From NCBI GenBank assembly GCA_018725565.1, contig QLUR01000028.1, positions 1 to 35,568 of the forward strand: DNA of 35,568 nucleotides, given 5' to 3'. Positions 1-6,944 of the stretch are shown piece by piece (position 1 is the first letter of the stretch; each line of letters starts with the position of its first letter). The notes beneath the pieces are model-generated. The model saw only the letters and a program-made list of their open reading frames with translations. It did not search any database and was not told the origin of the DNA. Made by a program: the position numbers and the translations under genes. This DNA is from Bacillota bacterium. GTDB taxonomy: Bacteria; Bacillota; Dethiobacteria; Dethiobacterales; Dethiobacteraceae.

Positions 1-15
1 CCGGCCTTTGGCCGG
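1..15. repeat. perfect short palindrome at window edge
   Basis: CCGGCC, a three-base loop, then GGCCGG form a perfect 6-bp stem at the first base of the window. It lies just before a tandem repeat of similar composition and may be the trimmed edge of a larger repeat. No function can be assigned. Confidence 0.6.
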
Positions 16-31
16 ATAAGATAAGAATGCC

Positions 32-97
32 GGCCGGATGGCGCAGGAACGGTGGCCGGATGGCGCAGGAACGGTGGCCGGATGGCGCAGGAACGGT
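32..97. repeat. three tandem copies of a 22-bp unit
   Basis: A 22-bp unit containing GGCCGGATGGCGCAGG is repeated three times without a mismatch (32-53, 54-75, 76-97). It is GC-rich while the next 200 bases are AT-rich. No open frame of interest crosses it. It resembles a small minisatellite. The remaining sequence up to about 270 holds only the hairpin at 131-175 and no supported gene. Confidence 0.9.
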
Positions 98-130
98 GGT
101 CTGAATTAACAAGAATAGCCAAAAGAAAGA

Positions 131-175
131 TAATCGTTAAAATTTGCACCGCTTTTTGAGGTGTATTTTAACGAT
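131..175. repeat. palindromic element, copy 1
   Basis: An imperfect inverted repeat begins ATCGTTAAAAT and ends ATTTTAACGAT, with an inner CACC/GGTG pairing around a T-rich loop. A related element with the same left arm and spacing lies at 5606-5658. The two copies are in the same orientation and bracket the first accessory block. It may be a dispersed REP-like element or a terminator. Confidence 0.6.
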
Positions 176-272
176 ACACCAACCCGTTAAAAGATGGCTC
201 TTTTTAGAGAGCCTATTAAATAGAGTACTCTTGTTTACCAGGGGGATTTACACCAAAATACGGGCTTGACTA

Positions 273-557
273 TTATTTACCTAAATAACACCAATAACTG
301 CATTCGCAATGACTTCCCAAGTCATGAACAAGGCGGTTTCGCAGTCCATAAATGCAGCGCCGGGGAATCTCCCCGTGCGTGGCAGTAAACGCTCAGTCCA
401 GTTTGTTGACCAGTTCGCCCATCTGGCTCAAATTAAAGACGCATGTCTTTACAAGCTTTGTATAGGCGATAAAGATGTCATAATTCCTGCCGTTACAGTA
501 ATTCATGATTTTTTCGATATAGCCAATCAGCTTTTGTATAACGACTTCATTTCTCAT
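273..557 (-). pseudogene. HepT-like (DUF86) toxin remnant
   Basis: The minus strand from ATG at 557 reads MRNEVVIQKLIGYIEKI, then NLSQMGELVNKLD. These are the typical HepT/DUF86 nucleotidyltransferase-associated helices. An in-frame TGA follows KLD, yet the same frame continues as GEIPRRCIYGLRNRLVHD, which contains the family's RN(x)4-6H-like catalytic region. After VHD the frame slips: the expected WEVI is readable only in another frame, consistent with a small deletion. The gene therefore carries at least a nonsense mutation and a frameshift and should not give an active toxin. The few codons just upstream (about 558-592, reading KRVTLYEK in the overlapping frame) look like the end of the partner MntA-type nucleotidyltransferase, whose body has been replaced by the uvrA-like gene. 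Confidence 0.75.
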
Positions 558-592
558 AGAGTGTCACCCGTTTCGCGGAGGCGCTCCATGCT

Positions 593-2848
593 TTATAAAA
601 CAGTTTTCAAAAACTGCCCGGTGTAGGAAGCAGGGCAGTTTATCAATTCTTCCGGCACCCCCTGAAACAGAATTTTGCCCCCGTTTTTGCCGCCCCCTGG
701 TCCCAGGTCGATAATCCAGTCGGCGAATTTAATTATGTCAAGGTTGTGTTCAATGATAATGACCGTATTGTCTCTATCTGTCAATGACCTGATAATTCCG
801 TAGAGCCTGGCGATATCCGACAGATGCAGACCGGTTGTAGGCTCATCCATAACATAAATATTGCCCTGTTTGTGCAGCTCTGCTGCCAGCTTGAGCCGCT
901 GTGATTCGCCGCCGGAGAGTGTGCTCAGGGATTGACCGATTTTCAGGTAGCCCAGTCCCACTTCTTTCATTACCTGCAGTCGTTTTAGAATTTCAGGCCG
1001 TTCAAAGAACGCCAGGGCACTGTCCACTGTCATGTCCAGCACATCGGCAATAGACCTGCCACTATAAGTAAACTCCAGAACATCCTGCCTGAACCGTGTA
1101 CCCTGACATACGTCACAAGTGGTTCTGACCGCGTCCAGGAAGTGCAGTTCCAGGGTAAGGAAACCCTGTCCGCCGCACATGGCGCAGGCGCCACCGGAAT
1201 TGAAACTGAAGAGTGAAGCGCTTTTACCTGTGGCCAAAGCAAACTCTTTGCGGATATAGCCAAACACGCCGCTGAAAGTTGCCGGGTTACCCCGTGAAGT
1301 CCTGCCTATGGCGGACTGATCAATAACCACGGCTGCGGGGTAGCGCTCAACAAAGCACTGGTTGATCAGGCTGCTTTTGCCGCTGCCGGCAACCCCGGTG
1401 ACACAGGTAAGCACACCCGTTGGTATTCGCACCGTTACATTCTGTAAATTATTCAAGCTGACATTTTCCAGCACCAGGTAATCTTTAGCCCGCTTGCGCC
1501 GGAGCTCCGGCTTTGGCCTGAGCTGCAGGTATTCTTCGGTAATGCCACCCGTATCCTTAAAATCCTGTGCCGGTCCCGTATAAACCAGCTTGCCCCCATC
1601 CTGGCCTGCTTTGGGCCCGATATCAACTATCCACTCAGCCGCCCTGATAATATCCGGGTCGTGCTCCACCACGAATACACTGTTTCCCCTGTCTTTCAGT
1701 TTATACAACAGAGAAAGCAGCCTCTCCGTATCCCTGGGGTGCAGTCCGATGGTTGGCTCATCCAGGACATACAGCAAGTCTGACAGGTTACAATCCAACT
1801 GCCGGGCCATCTTGACCCGCTGCGACTCACCGCCGGACAGCGTGGACACTGGCCTGCTCAACGTAAGGTAGCCCACACCGATTTCGATAAGTTGCTCCAA
1901 GAGATAGCGAGCTTTTCTTATTACCGGTACCGCCTTTTCATCCTCAATCCCTGCCAGAAAAGCGGCCACATCGGCCAGCTCCCAGTCGCACAACTCTCCA
2001 ATATTCACCCCATTAACCATAACAGATCTCGCTTGATCATTCAGGCGGGTGCCCCGGCAGGCAATGCACTCAAAATATATATAGTACTGCCTGTAAACGT
2101 CTTTCTGCTCATCCGGACGCTCATCTTCGGCCTTCTCCGCCACCAGTCTTTCCAGCCTCCGGGCAATTCCTTCAAAGTGTTTGGCATAGGTGCCGGAGCC
2201 GTGCGGCTTCGTAACAGGGACTGGTGCGGTATAAAGGAGCCTGCTTAGTTCCTCTGGCTTAAAATCCTTTAGCTTTTTATCCACGTCGAACAAATTGATG
2301 GCCACCAGCTCCCGCCAGTTCCAGCCGCCAACTTTCCACTCAGGGTGAACAATGCCCCCTTCGCGGATCGACTTCTCCTTATCCAGCAATAAGCTCACAT
2401 CGACCCTTACCTGCTTGCCAAGTCCGTGGCACTGGGCACACATCCCATCGGGGTGATTAAAGGAGAATAAAAAGGACGGGCCGATAAACGGCTTGCCGAA
2501 TCTGGAATAAAAAAGTCGTAAGTAAGTGTTGATTTCCGTGGCCGTCCCCACCGTGCTCCGCAGGTTGCTGCCCATTCTTTTCTGGTCAATCACAATAGCC
2601 GTGGAGAGGTTTTCAATATCGTCAACATCGGGCCGGGACAGCTTCGGCAGCCTGGCCCGGGCAAAGGTGGAAAAAGTCTCGATCAGCTGTCGCTGCGCCT
2701 CGGTGTAGATAGTATCAAACACCAGCGAAGACTTACCCGACCCCGATACCCCGGTAAAGACCACCAGCTTATGTTTAGGGATACTTACCGACAGATCCTT
2801 CAGGTTGTTGGTCCTAGCCCTTCTTACTATTATTGAATCATCAATCAA
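593..2848 (-). CDS. short UvrA-like ABC ATPase (drug-resistance type)
   Basis: A cytoplasmic protein of 751 residues with two UvrA-type ABC modules. Walker A motifs are at residues 33-41 (GVSGSGKSS) and 485-493 (GVAGSGKSS). Signature LSGGESQR motifs are near 337-344 and 650. Zinc-finger cysteine pairs are at 137/140, 261/264, 555/558 and 578/581. True UvrA is about 940 residues; this shorter class lacks much of the UvrB-binding and insertion regions and is usually annotated as UvrA-like or as a DNA-intercalator resistance protein. The start is TTG at 2848 and overlaps the end of padR by 8 nt, so the two are co-translated. A resistance or DNA-protection role is inferred from the family and the PadR partner. 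It is not the housekeeping excinuclease. Confidence 0.88.
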   Translation of the reverse strand: MIDDSIIVRRARTNNLKDLSVSIPKHKLVVFTGVSGSGKSSLVFDTIYTEAQRQLIETFSTFARARLPKLSRPDVDDIENLSTAIVIDQKRMGSNLRSTVGTATEINTYLRLFYSRFGKPFIGPSFLFSFNHPDGMCAQCHGLGKQVRVDVSLLLDKEKSIREGGIVHPEWKVGGWNWRELVAINLFDVDKKLKDFKPEELSRLLYTAPVPVTKPHGSGTYAKHFEGIARRLERLVAEKAEDERPDEQKDVYRQYYIYFECIACRGTRLNDQARSVMVNGVNIGELCDWELADVAAFLAGIEDEKAVPVIRKARYLLEQLIEIGVGYLTLSRPVSTLSGGESQRVKMARQLDCNLSDLLYVLDEPTIGLHPRDTERLLSLLYKLKDRGNSVFVVEHDPDIIRAAEWIVDIGPKAGQDGGKLVYTGPAQDFKDTGGITEEYLQLRPKPELRRKRAKDYLVLENVSLNNLQNVTVRIPTGVLTCVTGVAGSGKSSLINQCFVERYPAAVVIDQSAIGRTSRGNPATFSGVFGYIRKEFALATGKSASLFSFNSGGACAMCGGQGFLTLELHFLDAVRTTCDVCQGTRFRQDVLEFTYSGRSIADVLDMTVDSALAFFERPEILKRLQVMKEVGLGYLKIGQSLSTLSGGESQRLKLAAELHKQGNIYVMDEPTTGLHLSDIARLYGIIRSLTDRDNTVIIIEHNLDIIKFADWIIDLGPGGGKNGGKILFQGVPEELINCPASYTGQFLKTVL

Positions 2849-3389
2849 TGTCCTTCACCCCCAGCTCCGATAGAAACGAGTCCACCCACTGCATCTCCGC
2901 CTCCAGCAAAAACACGGGCCGCTTGGCCACCGCAAGGTGGTTCAATGTGCAGTTTAAGCCCCGCATAAACTCAATCAGCTCCCTGTATCCCTTAACTTTA
3001 TCCTCCAGTGAAACCCGGTACTTCTCCAGAGCATCCCTTACTTCTTCCTTCTTTAGCAAATGACTGTTATACGTCCCGATATCAACCTGCCACCTGGTAT
3101 GTTCAACAGCGCTCAAAATTTCCTTAATCTTTGCCTTCAACGCCTCCATGCCCATATTGCTGATACTGTAAAGCTTCCGCAGCCTGTTCTCCGTGCTGAT
3201 CTCACTTTTCAGCAAAACCATTCCTTCCTTCTCCAGCTTTCTCAACAGCTTGTAAATACCCGACATGGAAAGCTCCGTCCAAAAACGCATATCCCGGAAT
3301 TTAACCTCCCGCTCAATTTGGTAGGGATACATAGGCCCATCCGCCAGCAACCCCAACAGCGCAGCTTCCGCATTAGACAATCCAGACAT
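2841..3389 (-). CDS. PadR family transcriptional regulator
   Basis: The protein begins MSGLSNAEAALLGLLADGPMYPYQIEREV, the classic PadR winged-helix N-terminus. An IYKLLRKLEKEGMV recognition/wing region and a C-terminal coiled segment (KEEVRDALEKYRVSLEDKVKGY) follow. I chose the ATG at 3389 because GGAGG lies seven bases upstream (3397-3401); the longer frame to 3455 has no ribosome site. It is translationally coupled to the UvrA-like ATPase gene. PadR proteins usually repress an adjacent efflux or resistance gene and release DNA on binding a drug-like ligand, so this pair is probably an inducible resistance module. The length (182 aa) is normal. Confidence 0.88.
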   Translation of the reverse strand: MSGLSNAEAALLGLLADGPMYPYQIEREVKFRDMRFWTELSMSGIYKLLRKLEKEGMVLLKSEISTENRLRKLYSISNMGMEALKAKIKEILSAVEHTRWQVDIGTYNSHLLKKEEVRDALEKYRVSLEDKVKGYRELIEFMRGLNCTLNHLAVAKRPVFLLEAEMQWVDSFLSELGVKDID

Positions 3390-3466
3390 ATCTATACCTC
3401 CAGCAGCATAATACTTAACCAATATTGCATGTGTACAATATACCACATTTATCACTTTATCTTCAA

Positions 3467-3494
3467 GCCTTTTTTGATCAGGATTAAAAAAGGC
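3467..3494. terminator. AT-rich hairpin between padR and phage remnant
   Basis: GCCTTTTTTGATC and GATTAAAAAAGGC pair around a two-base loop with one wobble. The A/T runs lie inside the stem on both sides, so it could stop transcription weakly from either direction. The 145 bases from 3456 to 3600 hold this hairpin and no convincing gene. Confidence 0.35.
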
Positions 3495-3604
3495 GCGCTT
3501 CTAAACGCTCTCTTGGTCATAAAGGACCAATCAACATCCGTACCTTTAAAATCGTTGAAAGATTGCCAAATGAGAAACAGTCCGCTTGACCCACCCCACA
3601 TAGT

Positions 3605-4025
3605 CTACGGATTTTGCGGGGATTCCAGTGCGTCAGGTCGTGGATTTTCATATGTTATGCGACTACCTTCGCTCTCAAAGGTGGTGATATCCGCCGTGTC
3701 CGCCGCGAGCTCGGCGCTCCAGTTGAAGAAGCCGCCAGCCTGATCAACCTTGATGCTTTTGCCGCTGACCGTCACCGCGGCGCCTTCAGGCAGCGGCGCT
3801 AAAAACCGTACCGCGCCGCCTAAATGTTCTACGCTAAATCCGTCGCTGACCGACATATCGTTGACGTACACCACAATGGGCGTATTGTTGTCGATACCTC
3901 AAGGCTTCATTTTCAATTGCGTAGACCGTTCTTTCCGGGTTGCCTGCGGCGCTTTCCTTGATAAAGGCCACCGGCTCAGCCTCCGTCTGCAGGAACACCG
4001 CGCCCACTTTTCCAGCTAAAGGCAT
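3605..4025 (-). pseudogene. phage tail-type structural protein, N-terminal fragment
   Basis: From ATG 4025, with an ideal AAGGAGG ribosome site, the frame reads MPLAGKVGAVFLQTEAEPVAFIKESAAGNPERTVYAIENEALRY. A frameshift near 3890 follows. The next frame continues with the expected DNNTPIVVYVNDMSVSDGF and runs on to DTADITTFESEG at about 3670. After that the sequence is unrelated and soon stops. The repetitive beta-type composition and the match of its ending style to the fragment at 5301-5492 suggest a tail-tube-like or similar phage virion protein, but the exact family is inference. The gene is dead: one frameshift plus loss of the C-terminus. Bases 3600-3670 may belong to whatever replaced the 3' end. 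Confidence 0.6.
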
Positions 4026-4046
4026 GATTTCAACCTCCTTTCAAAC

Positions 4047-4070
4047 AAAAAGCACCCCTTGCGGAGTGCT
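4047..4070 (-). terminator. intrinsic terminator after the zinc-ribbon/HTH gene
   Basis: On the minus strand AGCACTCC and GGGGTGCT pair across a short loop, and TTTTT follows. It lies 20 bases past the stop of the minus-strand gene at 4093, where a Rho-independent terminator is expected. It ends just before the ribosome site of the phage tail fragment. Confidence 0.75.
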
Positions 4071-4092
4071 GATAAGTGAGCTGATATAGCGC

Positions 4093-5193
4093 TTATCTTA
4101 TATGGATAGTTGCCATGGAATTGGGCTTCTTGTTAAACCTTCCCAAAAAGATCTCCAGCTTGCGAAGCAGCGATTCCTTTCTTTCTCCCTCTGCTATCCT
4201 GAAATGATTCTTGAGCGCTTGTTCTGTAACCCGCCCATCCATACCGTCTCTGTACCCTAGTTGATAGGCACTCATATTCATCTCTTTGTAACCAATAAAC
4301 TTACTAGGGGCAAAGCCATCAACCTCATCAAAATAGTACCAATGCCTGAAAGTAGCAAGTCTATCCATTACTGTAGTATAATCTTTAATTTCTTTTAGAA
4401 AAGTCTTGGCATTTTTCAGAGCTTCCTCGTAGGACGAAACACACACGGTTTCTGGAACAATTTTCAATGTGGACCCCCTTTCATTAACTAATATTCCAAC
4501 CCAATCTAAGACTGCCGCAAAGATAAACCCGGGGCTAAAAGCAGAGCCGCCAATTTGCACCCCGTGTATTGCGTGGGCGATATACCCTTCTAAAGATGCA
4601 ACGGGTAATTTATCGCTGCCTAACTTGCCGGCCCTTGCATATCCTTTATAAAGCTCGCCATCCTGAGCCACTACTATGTCATAGGCAGCAACGAATGCTT
4701 CCCAAGTCAACTGGTTTGGAACTGGTATCTTATCACACTCTAACCCCGAGCCGTCTTGAGCAAACCATATCCTTGCTTCCTTGCCAGCAGAAATAAGGGG
4801 GATTACGGCAACACCTCCAGCCGCGATTAATTTCTCCTTGATCAACTTCACAACAAAGTGGTCACTCTCATTAACCTTAATGTCTTGCGTAATTTCAGTA
4901 GGGTAGCTTATTTCCCTATCACTATCACTTTTTAACTGCAATTTCACGAGTATTTCCGAGAGCATTTGTTTTGCCCTCTGGTAGCTAATGTTCAGCTTTG
5001 CCTGAACATCTTTAAAGCTTCCTTCACTTACAAGAAATAAAGCCACAAAGTCTTGCTCCTCCTTCGTTAAATAGGCATAGGGATTCAGCAAAAGATCTCC
5101 TGTTAGGTTAAGATCACATTTGTGACAGGTTAGTTGGGTCGCTATAAGCTTGCCATGACATACGGGACAAAAGCCAATAACTTCCTTCCCCAT
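4093..5193 (-). CDS. DUF2089-like zinc ribbon-HTH protein with unknown C-terminal domains
   Basis: Residues 1-90 look like DUF2089: a zinc ribbon with CPVC (9-12) and CHKC (23-26), then an acidic linker and a helix-turn-helix (about 58-80: GSFKDVQAKLNISYQRAKQML). The remaining roughly 275 residues are not DUF2089. A middle alpha/beta segment (about 105-255) contains HAIHGVQIGGSAFSPGFIF. A C-terminal segment contains WYYFDEVDGFAPSKFIGYKEMN, which reminds me of modules seen in restriction-type or modified-base-binding proteins; that is only an impression. I chose ATG 5193 because AGAGAGGTG precedes it, whereas ATG 5211 has no ribosome site. It has its own promoter and terminator and sits between two broken phage tail fragments, as a phage 'moron' cargo gene would. 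Function unknown; DNA binding is inferred. Confidence 0.7.
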   Translation of the reverse strand: MGKEVIGFCPVCHGKLIATQLTCHKCDLNLTGDLLLNPYAYLTKEEQDFVALFLVSEGSFKDVQAKLNISYQRAKQMLSEILVKLQLKSDSDREISYPTEITQDIKVNESDHFVVKLIKEKLIAAGGVAVIPLISAGKEARIWFAQDGSGLECDKIPVPNQLTWEAFVAAYDIVVAQDGELYKGYARAGKLGSDKLPVASLEGYIAHAIHGVQIGGSAFSPGFIFAAVLDWVGILVNERGSTLKIVPETVCVSSYEEALKNAKTFLKEIKDYTTVMDRLATFRHWYYFDEVDGFAPSKFIGYKEMNMSAYQLGYRDGMDGRVTEQALKNHFRIAEGERKESLLRKLEIFLGRFNKKPNSMATIHIR

Positions 5194-5215
5194 AAGCACA
5201 CCTCTCTCCATAAAT

Positions 5216-5260
5216 TTCTTATGGCTTACCTATATCATATGTATGCTTACATTGTCAATA
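5216..5260 (-). promoter_or_regulatory. promoter of the DUF2089-like gene
   Basis: On the minus strand a perfect TTGACA is followed after 17 bases by ATATAG, just upstream of the leader of the gene at 5193. The core promoter contains a partial palindrome around ATATCATATGTAT, and a GCTTAC-type 6-mer is repeated at a spacing of about two helical turns. This could be an autoregulatory operator for the HTH protein. Confidence 0.5.
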
Positions 5261-5283
5261 AGTAAAAATATATTTTATACATA

Positions 5284-5315
5284 TTAAGTTATGATTAATA
5301 CTAACCATAACTTAA
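5284..5315. repeat. perfect 10-bp inverted repeat at phage gene 3' end
   Basis: TTAAGTTATG and CATAACTTAA are perfect inverted copies separated by 12 bases. The element overlaps the stop codon of the phage tail C-terminal fragment and marks the switch to AT-rich sequence carrying the next gene. It may be a terminator-like stem or an insertion boundary. There is no T-run, so a classic terminator is not supported. Confidence 0.5.
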
Positions 5316-5492
5316 CGCGCCGGTGCCCTGGAACTCGAAGGAAATGCTCACCGTGTCGTCCACCGGGTCCTCCACGGACAGGCCGGAAATGTAGGCGTTT
5401 CCGGCGTAATAGTTTGCCGCATTGACAAAGAGCCTGAGCGAGACTTCCGTTCCGTTTAAGTACGCCTCCTGCAGACCATTCCCAACCAACAC
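5301..5492 (-). pseudogene. phage tail-type structural protein, C-terminal fragment
   Basis: The minus-strand frame ending at 5301 reads GLQEAYLNGTEVSLRLFVNA, then YYAGNAYISGLSVEDPVDDTVSISFEFQGTGALSYG. This is the typical ending of small phage tail-tube/major tail-type proteins (an 'F.G.G.L.Y' close). No plausible N-terminus precedes it: beyond about 5490 the sequence changes character. It lies upstream, in transcription order, of the N-terminal fragment at 3605-4025, so the two cannot be one simply interrupted gene. They are either parts of two tandem homologous genes or the product of a rearrangement. Confidence 0.6.
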
Positions 5493-5605
5493 AATCGTTG
5501 CTGCAATCTGTGACGCTTACGCAAGGATAATTAGAAATAAGGAATTTCATGACAAGTGAGAGTGCGAAATTATTACGAGAATACCTCAAGGGTGTGCAAG
5601 GCTTA

Positions 5606-5658
5606 TAATCGTTAAAACTTGCACCGCCTTGAAATCAGGAGCGGTGCATTTTATCAAT
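5606..5658. repeat. palindromic element, copy 2
   Basis: This copy shares the left arm ATCGTTAAAA-TTGCACCGC with the element at 131-175. It has a strong TGCACCGC/GCGGTGCA stem (5620-5627, 5641-5648) followed by TTTTAT, so on the plus strand it could also terminate transcription. The bases just upstream (5500-5605) encode only a short, unrecognised plus-strand peptide ending RNKEFHDK, perhaps the tail of an old transposase. Confidence 0.6.
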
Positions 5659-5687
5659 TCATTGTTACTTTGCCAGATAAACTTAAC

Positions 5688-5720
5688 AACCACGGGGATC
5701 ACAGCCTCCGTGGTTTTCTT
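5688..5720 (+). terminator. plus-strand intrinsic terminator
   Basis: AACCACGG and CCGTGGTT form an 8-bp stem with a 12-base loop, followed by TTCTTT. It lies downstream of the unrecognised plus-strand fragment that ends near 5555. The amidase-like fragment on the other strand converges on it. Confidence 0.55.
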
Positions 5721-5789
5721 TGGCCTTAGGGCAAAGAGGCAACTTGCAAACATTTTGCAAACGCAAAAAATGAGCCCGCTTTCGATGCG

Positions 5790-5935
5790 TCAAAGTGGGG
5801 CCAATATTTCCATAATGCTCTTAGCTTGCGTTTCTGCTAATCGCCGTAATTTCTTTGGGTTTTTCCGCCTTTCTTCGTCTTGCAGATTGTCATGGAAGCC
5901 TGACTCGACAAGGTACACCTGCGGACAGCCTGCCG
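5790..5935 (-). pseudogene. possible amidase_3 C-terminal fragment
   Basis: The minus-strand frame reads CPQVYLVESGFHDNLQDEER, then a basic helix LRRLAETQAKSIMEIL and a stop at 5790. The VESGFHDN segment resembles the catalytic-glutamate block of N-acetylmuramoyl-L-alanine amidases (amidase_3, typically VE.GF.sN), and the terminal helix fits that family. The upstream part of the frame does not look like the rest of an amidase, so only the end survives. With the tail fragments nearby it is plausibly a leftover prophage lysin. The identification rests on one short motif. Confidence 0.4.
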
Positions 5936-6034
5936 CCGCTATCAAGCAACACAGACGTTTCGCCATCGTTCCAAAAGGGCTACTGTTGCAGCTCTTTTTG
6001 CATCTCCAGCAGTGGGAAACCAATAATTTTGAAG

Positions 6035-6062
6035 TTGACATACGGAATATAATCCCTATAAT
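6035..6062 (+). promoter_or_regulatory. strong promoter of the Phd/RelE pair
   Basis: A perfect TTGACA (6035-6040) and a perfect TATAAT (6057-6062) are separated by 16 bases. The AT-rich stretch that follows contains short TATA/ATTATA symmetry where a Phd-type antitoxin could bind. AAGGAGGTGG (6069-6078) is the ribosome site for ATG 6084. Confidence 0.8.
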
Positions 6063-6083
6063 TATACTAAGGAGGTGGTTAAA

Positions 6084-6374
6084 ATGAATATTGACATGGA
6101 CGCAATGGTCAGCACGACCGCGATCTCTAAATCCTTCGGCAAATATTTGGCAGTATCCAAAAATAACCCGGTTTTTATTCTTAAAAACAATGAAATAGAG
6201 AGTGTTTTGCTTGACATAGACACATACAAAAAACTAGCGGAAGCCTACGAACTGGTACAGGATACTGTATTGGCAAGGGAAGTCTTTGAACAACCCACCA
6301 TCAACCCTGACGATCAAGATGTATTTGATATAATCCGGGAAGCCGGGGCTAAGGACAATGCAGGTAAAGCCTAA
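6084..6374 (+). CDS. Phd/YefM-type antitoxin
   Basis: A 96-residue protein beginning MNIDMDAMVSTTAISKSFGKYLAVSKNNPVFILKNNEIESVLLDIDTYKKL. This is the Phd/YefM fold: an N-terminal DNA-binding half, then an acidic, flexible C-terminus that would wrap the toxin. The start is ATG 6084, seven bases after a near-perfect ribosome site; an upstream GTG lies inside that site. The last 17 bases overlap the toxin gene, as in many type II modules, so translation is coupled. It is expected to repress its own promoter alone and more strongly with the toxin (family knowledge). Confidence 0.9.
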   Translation: MNIDMDAMVSTTAISKSFGKYLAVSKNNPVFILKNNEIESVLLDIDTYKKLAEAYELVQDTVLAREVFEQPTINPDDQDVFDIIREAGAKDNAGKA

Positions 6375-6633
6375 AAACGCCAGCCGTTTCCGGCATGAAT
6401 TTCAGTCGTTAGAACGCCAGGACAGGGAGCGGGTTTTTGAGGCCTTAAAAACTCTTGCAGAAACAGCCGTTCCCCAAAACGCCATTTGCCTGGAGAAAAA
6501 CTACTACCGGCTTAGAACAGGAGGCATCAGGGTTATATACCAGTTGATCAAAGAAGAAGACCTGATCCTTGTTGGGGCGATACTTAAACGGAATGAAAAA
6601 ACATACAAGGATTGGAAGCGGTATTTTAGATAA
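6358..6633 (+). CDS. RelE/ParE superfamily toxin
   Basis: A 91-residue basic protein. It has the helical N-terminus (RHEFQSLERQDRERVFEALKTL) and a C-terminal beta sheet with YYRLRTGGIRVIYQLIKEEDLILVGAILKR, which matches the RelE/ParE fold. The conserved R..Y..IY-type block and the basic end (KTYKDWKRYF) are intact, so the toxin could be active as an mRNA interferase or gyrase poison; the sequence does not decide which. It is coupled to the antitoxin by a 17-base overlap. A large hairpin follows immediately at 6636-6674. Confidence 0.85.
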   Translation: MQVKPKNASRFRHEFQSLERQDRERVFEALKTLAETAVPQNAICLEKNYYRLRTGGIRVIYQLIKEEDLILVGAILKRNEKTYKDWKRYFR

Positions 6634-6635
6634 AA

Positions 6636-6674
6636 AAGGACACCGTGGACGGTAATGTGCCGCACGGTGTCCTT
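6636..6674 (-). terminator. hairpin with minus-strand T-run after the TA pair
   Basis: AAGGACACCGTG and CACGGTGTCCTT form a perfect 12-bp stem. The T-run (CCTTTTTTA) follows the stem only when read on the minus strand, so it best terminates transcripts arriving from the carbonic anhydrase gene. It may still end the toxin mRNA less efficiently. Confidence 0.6.
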
Positions 6675-6751
6675 GACTTTAACCTTTGCTAAGCCTTACC
6701 TGGGGGATATGTCATGCAGCATACCCGCAAAAAAACATCTGGTTTTTAAAA

Positions 6752-6784
6752 AGCCCTACCCACACTTTTGGTGTGGGTAGGGCT
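6752..6784 (-). terminator. strong hairpin terminator, copy 1 of a hairpin pair
   Basis: AGCCCTACCCACAC and GTGTGGGTAGGGCT form a perfect 14-bp stem with a five-base loop. Read on the minus strand it is followed by TTTTT, placing it about 160 bases past the carbonic anhydrase stop. Loop, stem and the GGTTTTTAAAAA flank are shared with the hairpin at 8645-8681. The 310-base gap 6634-6944 holds two hairpins and no supported gene. Confidence 0.8.
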
Positions 6785-6944
6785 ACACGGCACAAAGATA
6801 GGGAAGTATGGACGCCTGCACAAGAGGCTGCATCTCTTTTCACTGAAGCGATAGCTCCATACCTGATAACAACCCCTGGTTCAAGTATCGTATCTTGATA
6901 TGCAGGCTAGACCTGAAACATATTTTGTAATCTACCAGGCGACA

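Noticed and set aside
309-626. 105-codon plus-strand open frame
   Set aside because: It lies opposite the HepT-like remnant, has no ribosome site, and its protein looks like antisense; the minus-strand reading is clearly the real ancestral gene.
593-2848. Housekeeping excinuclease UvrA
   Set aside because: The protein is about 190 residues too short and is coupled to PadR, not to uvrB; it fits the short UvrA-like class.
6686-6898. 70-codon plus-strand open frame after the TA pair
   Set aside because: It runs through a strong hairpin, lacks a ribosome site and has no recognisable protein features.
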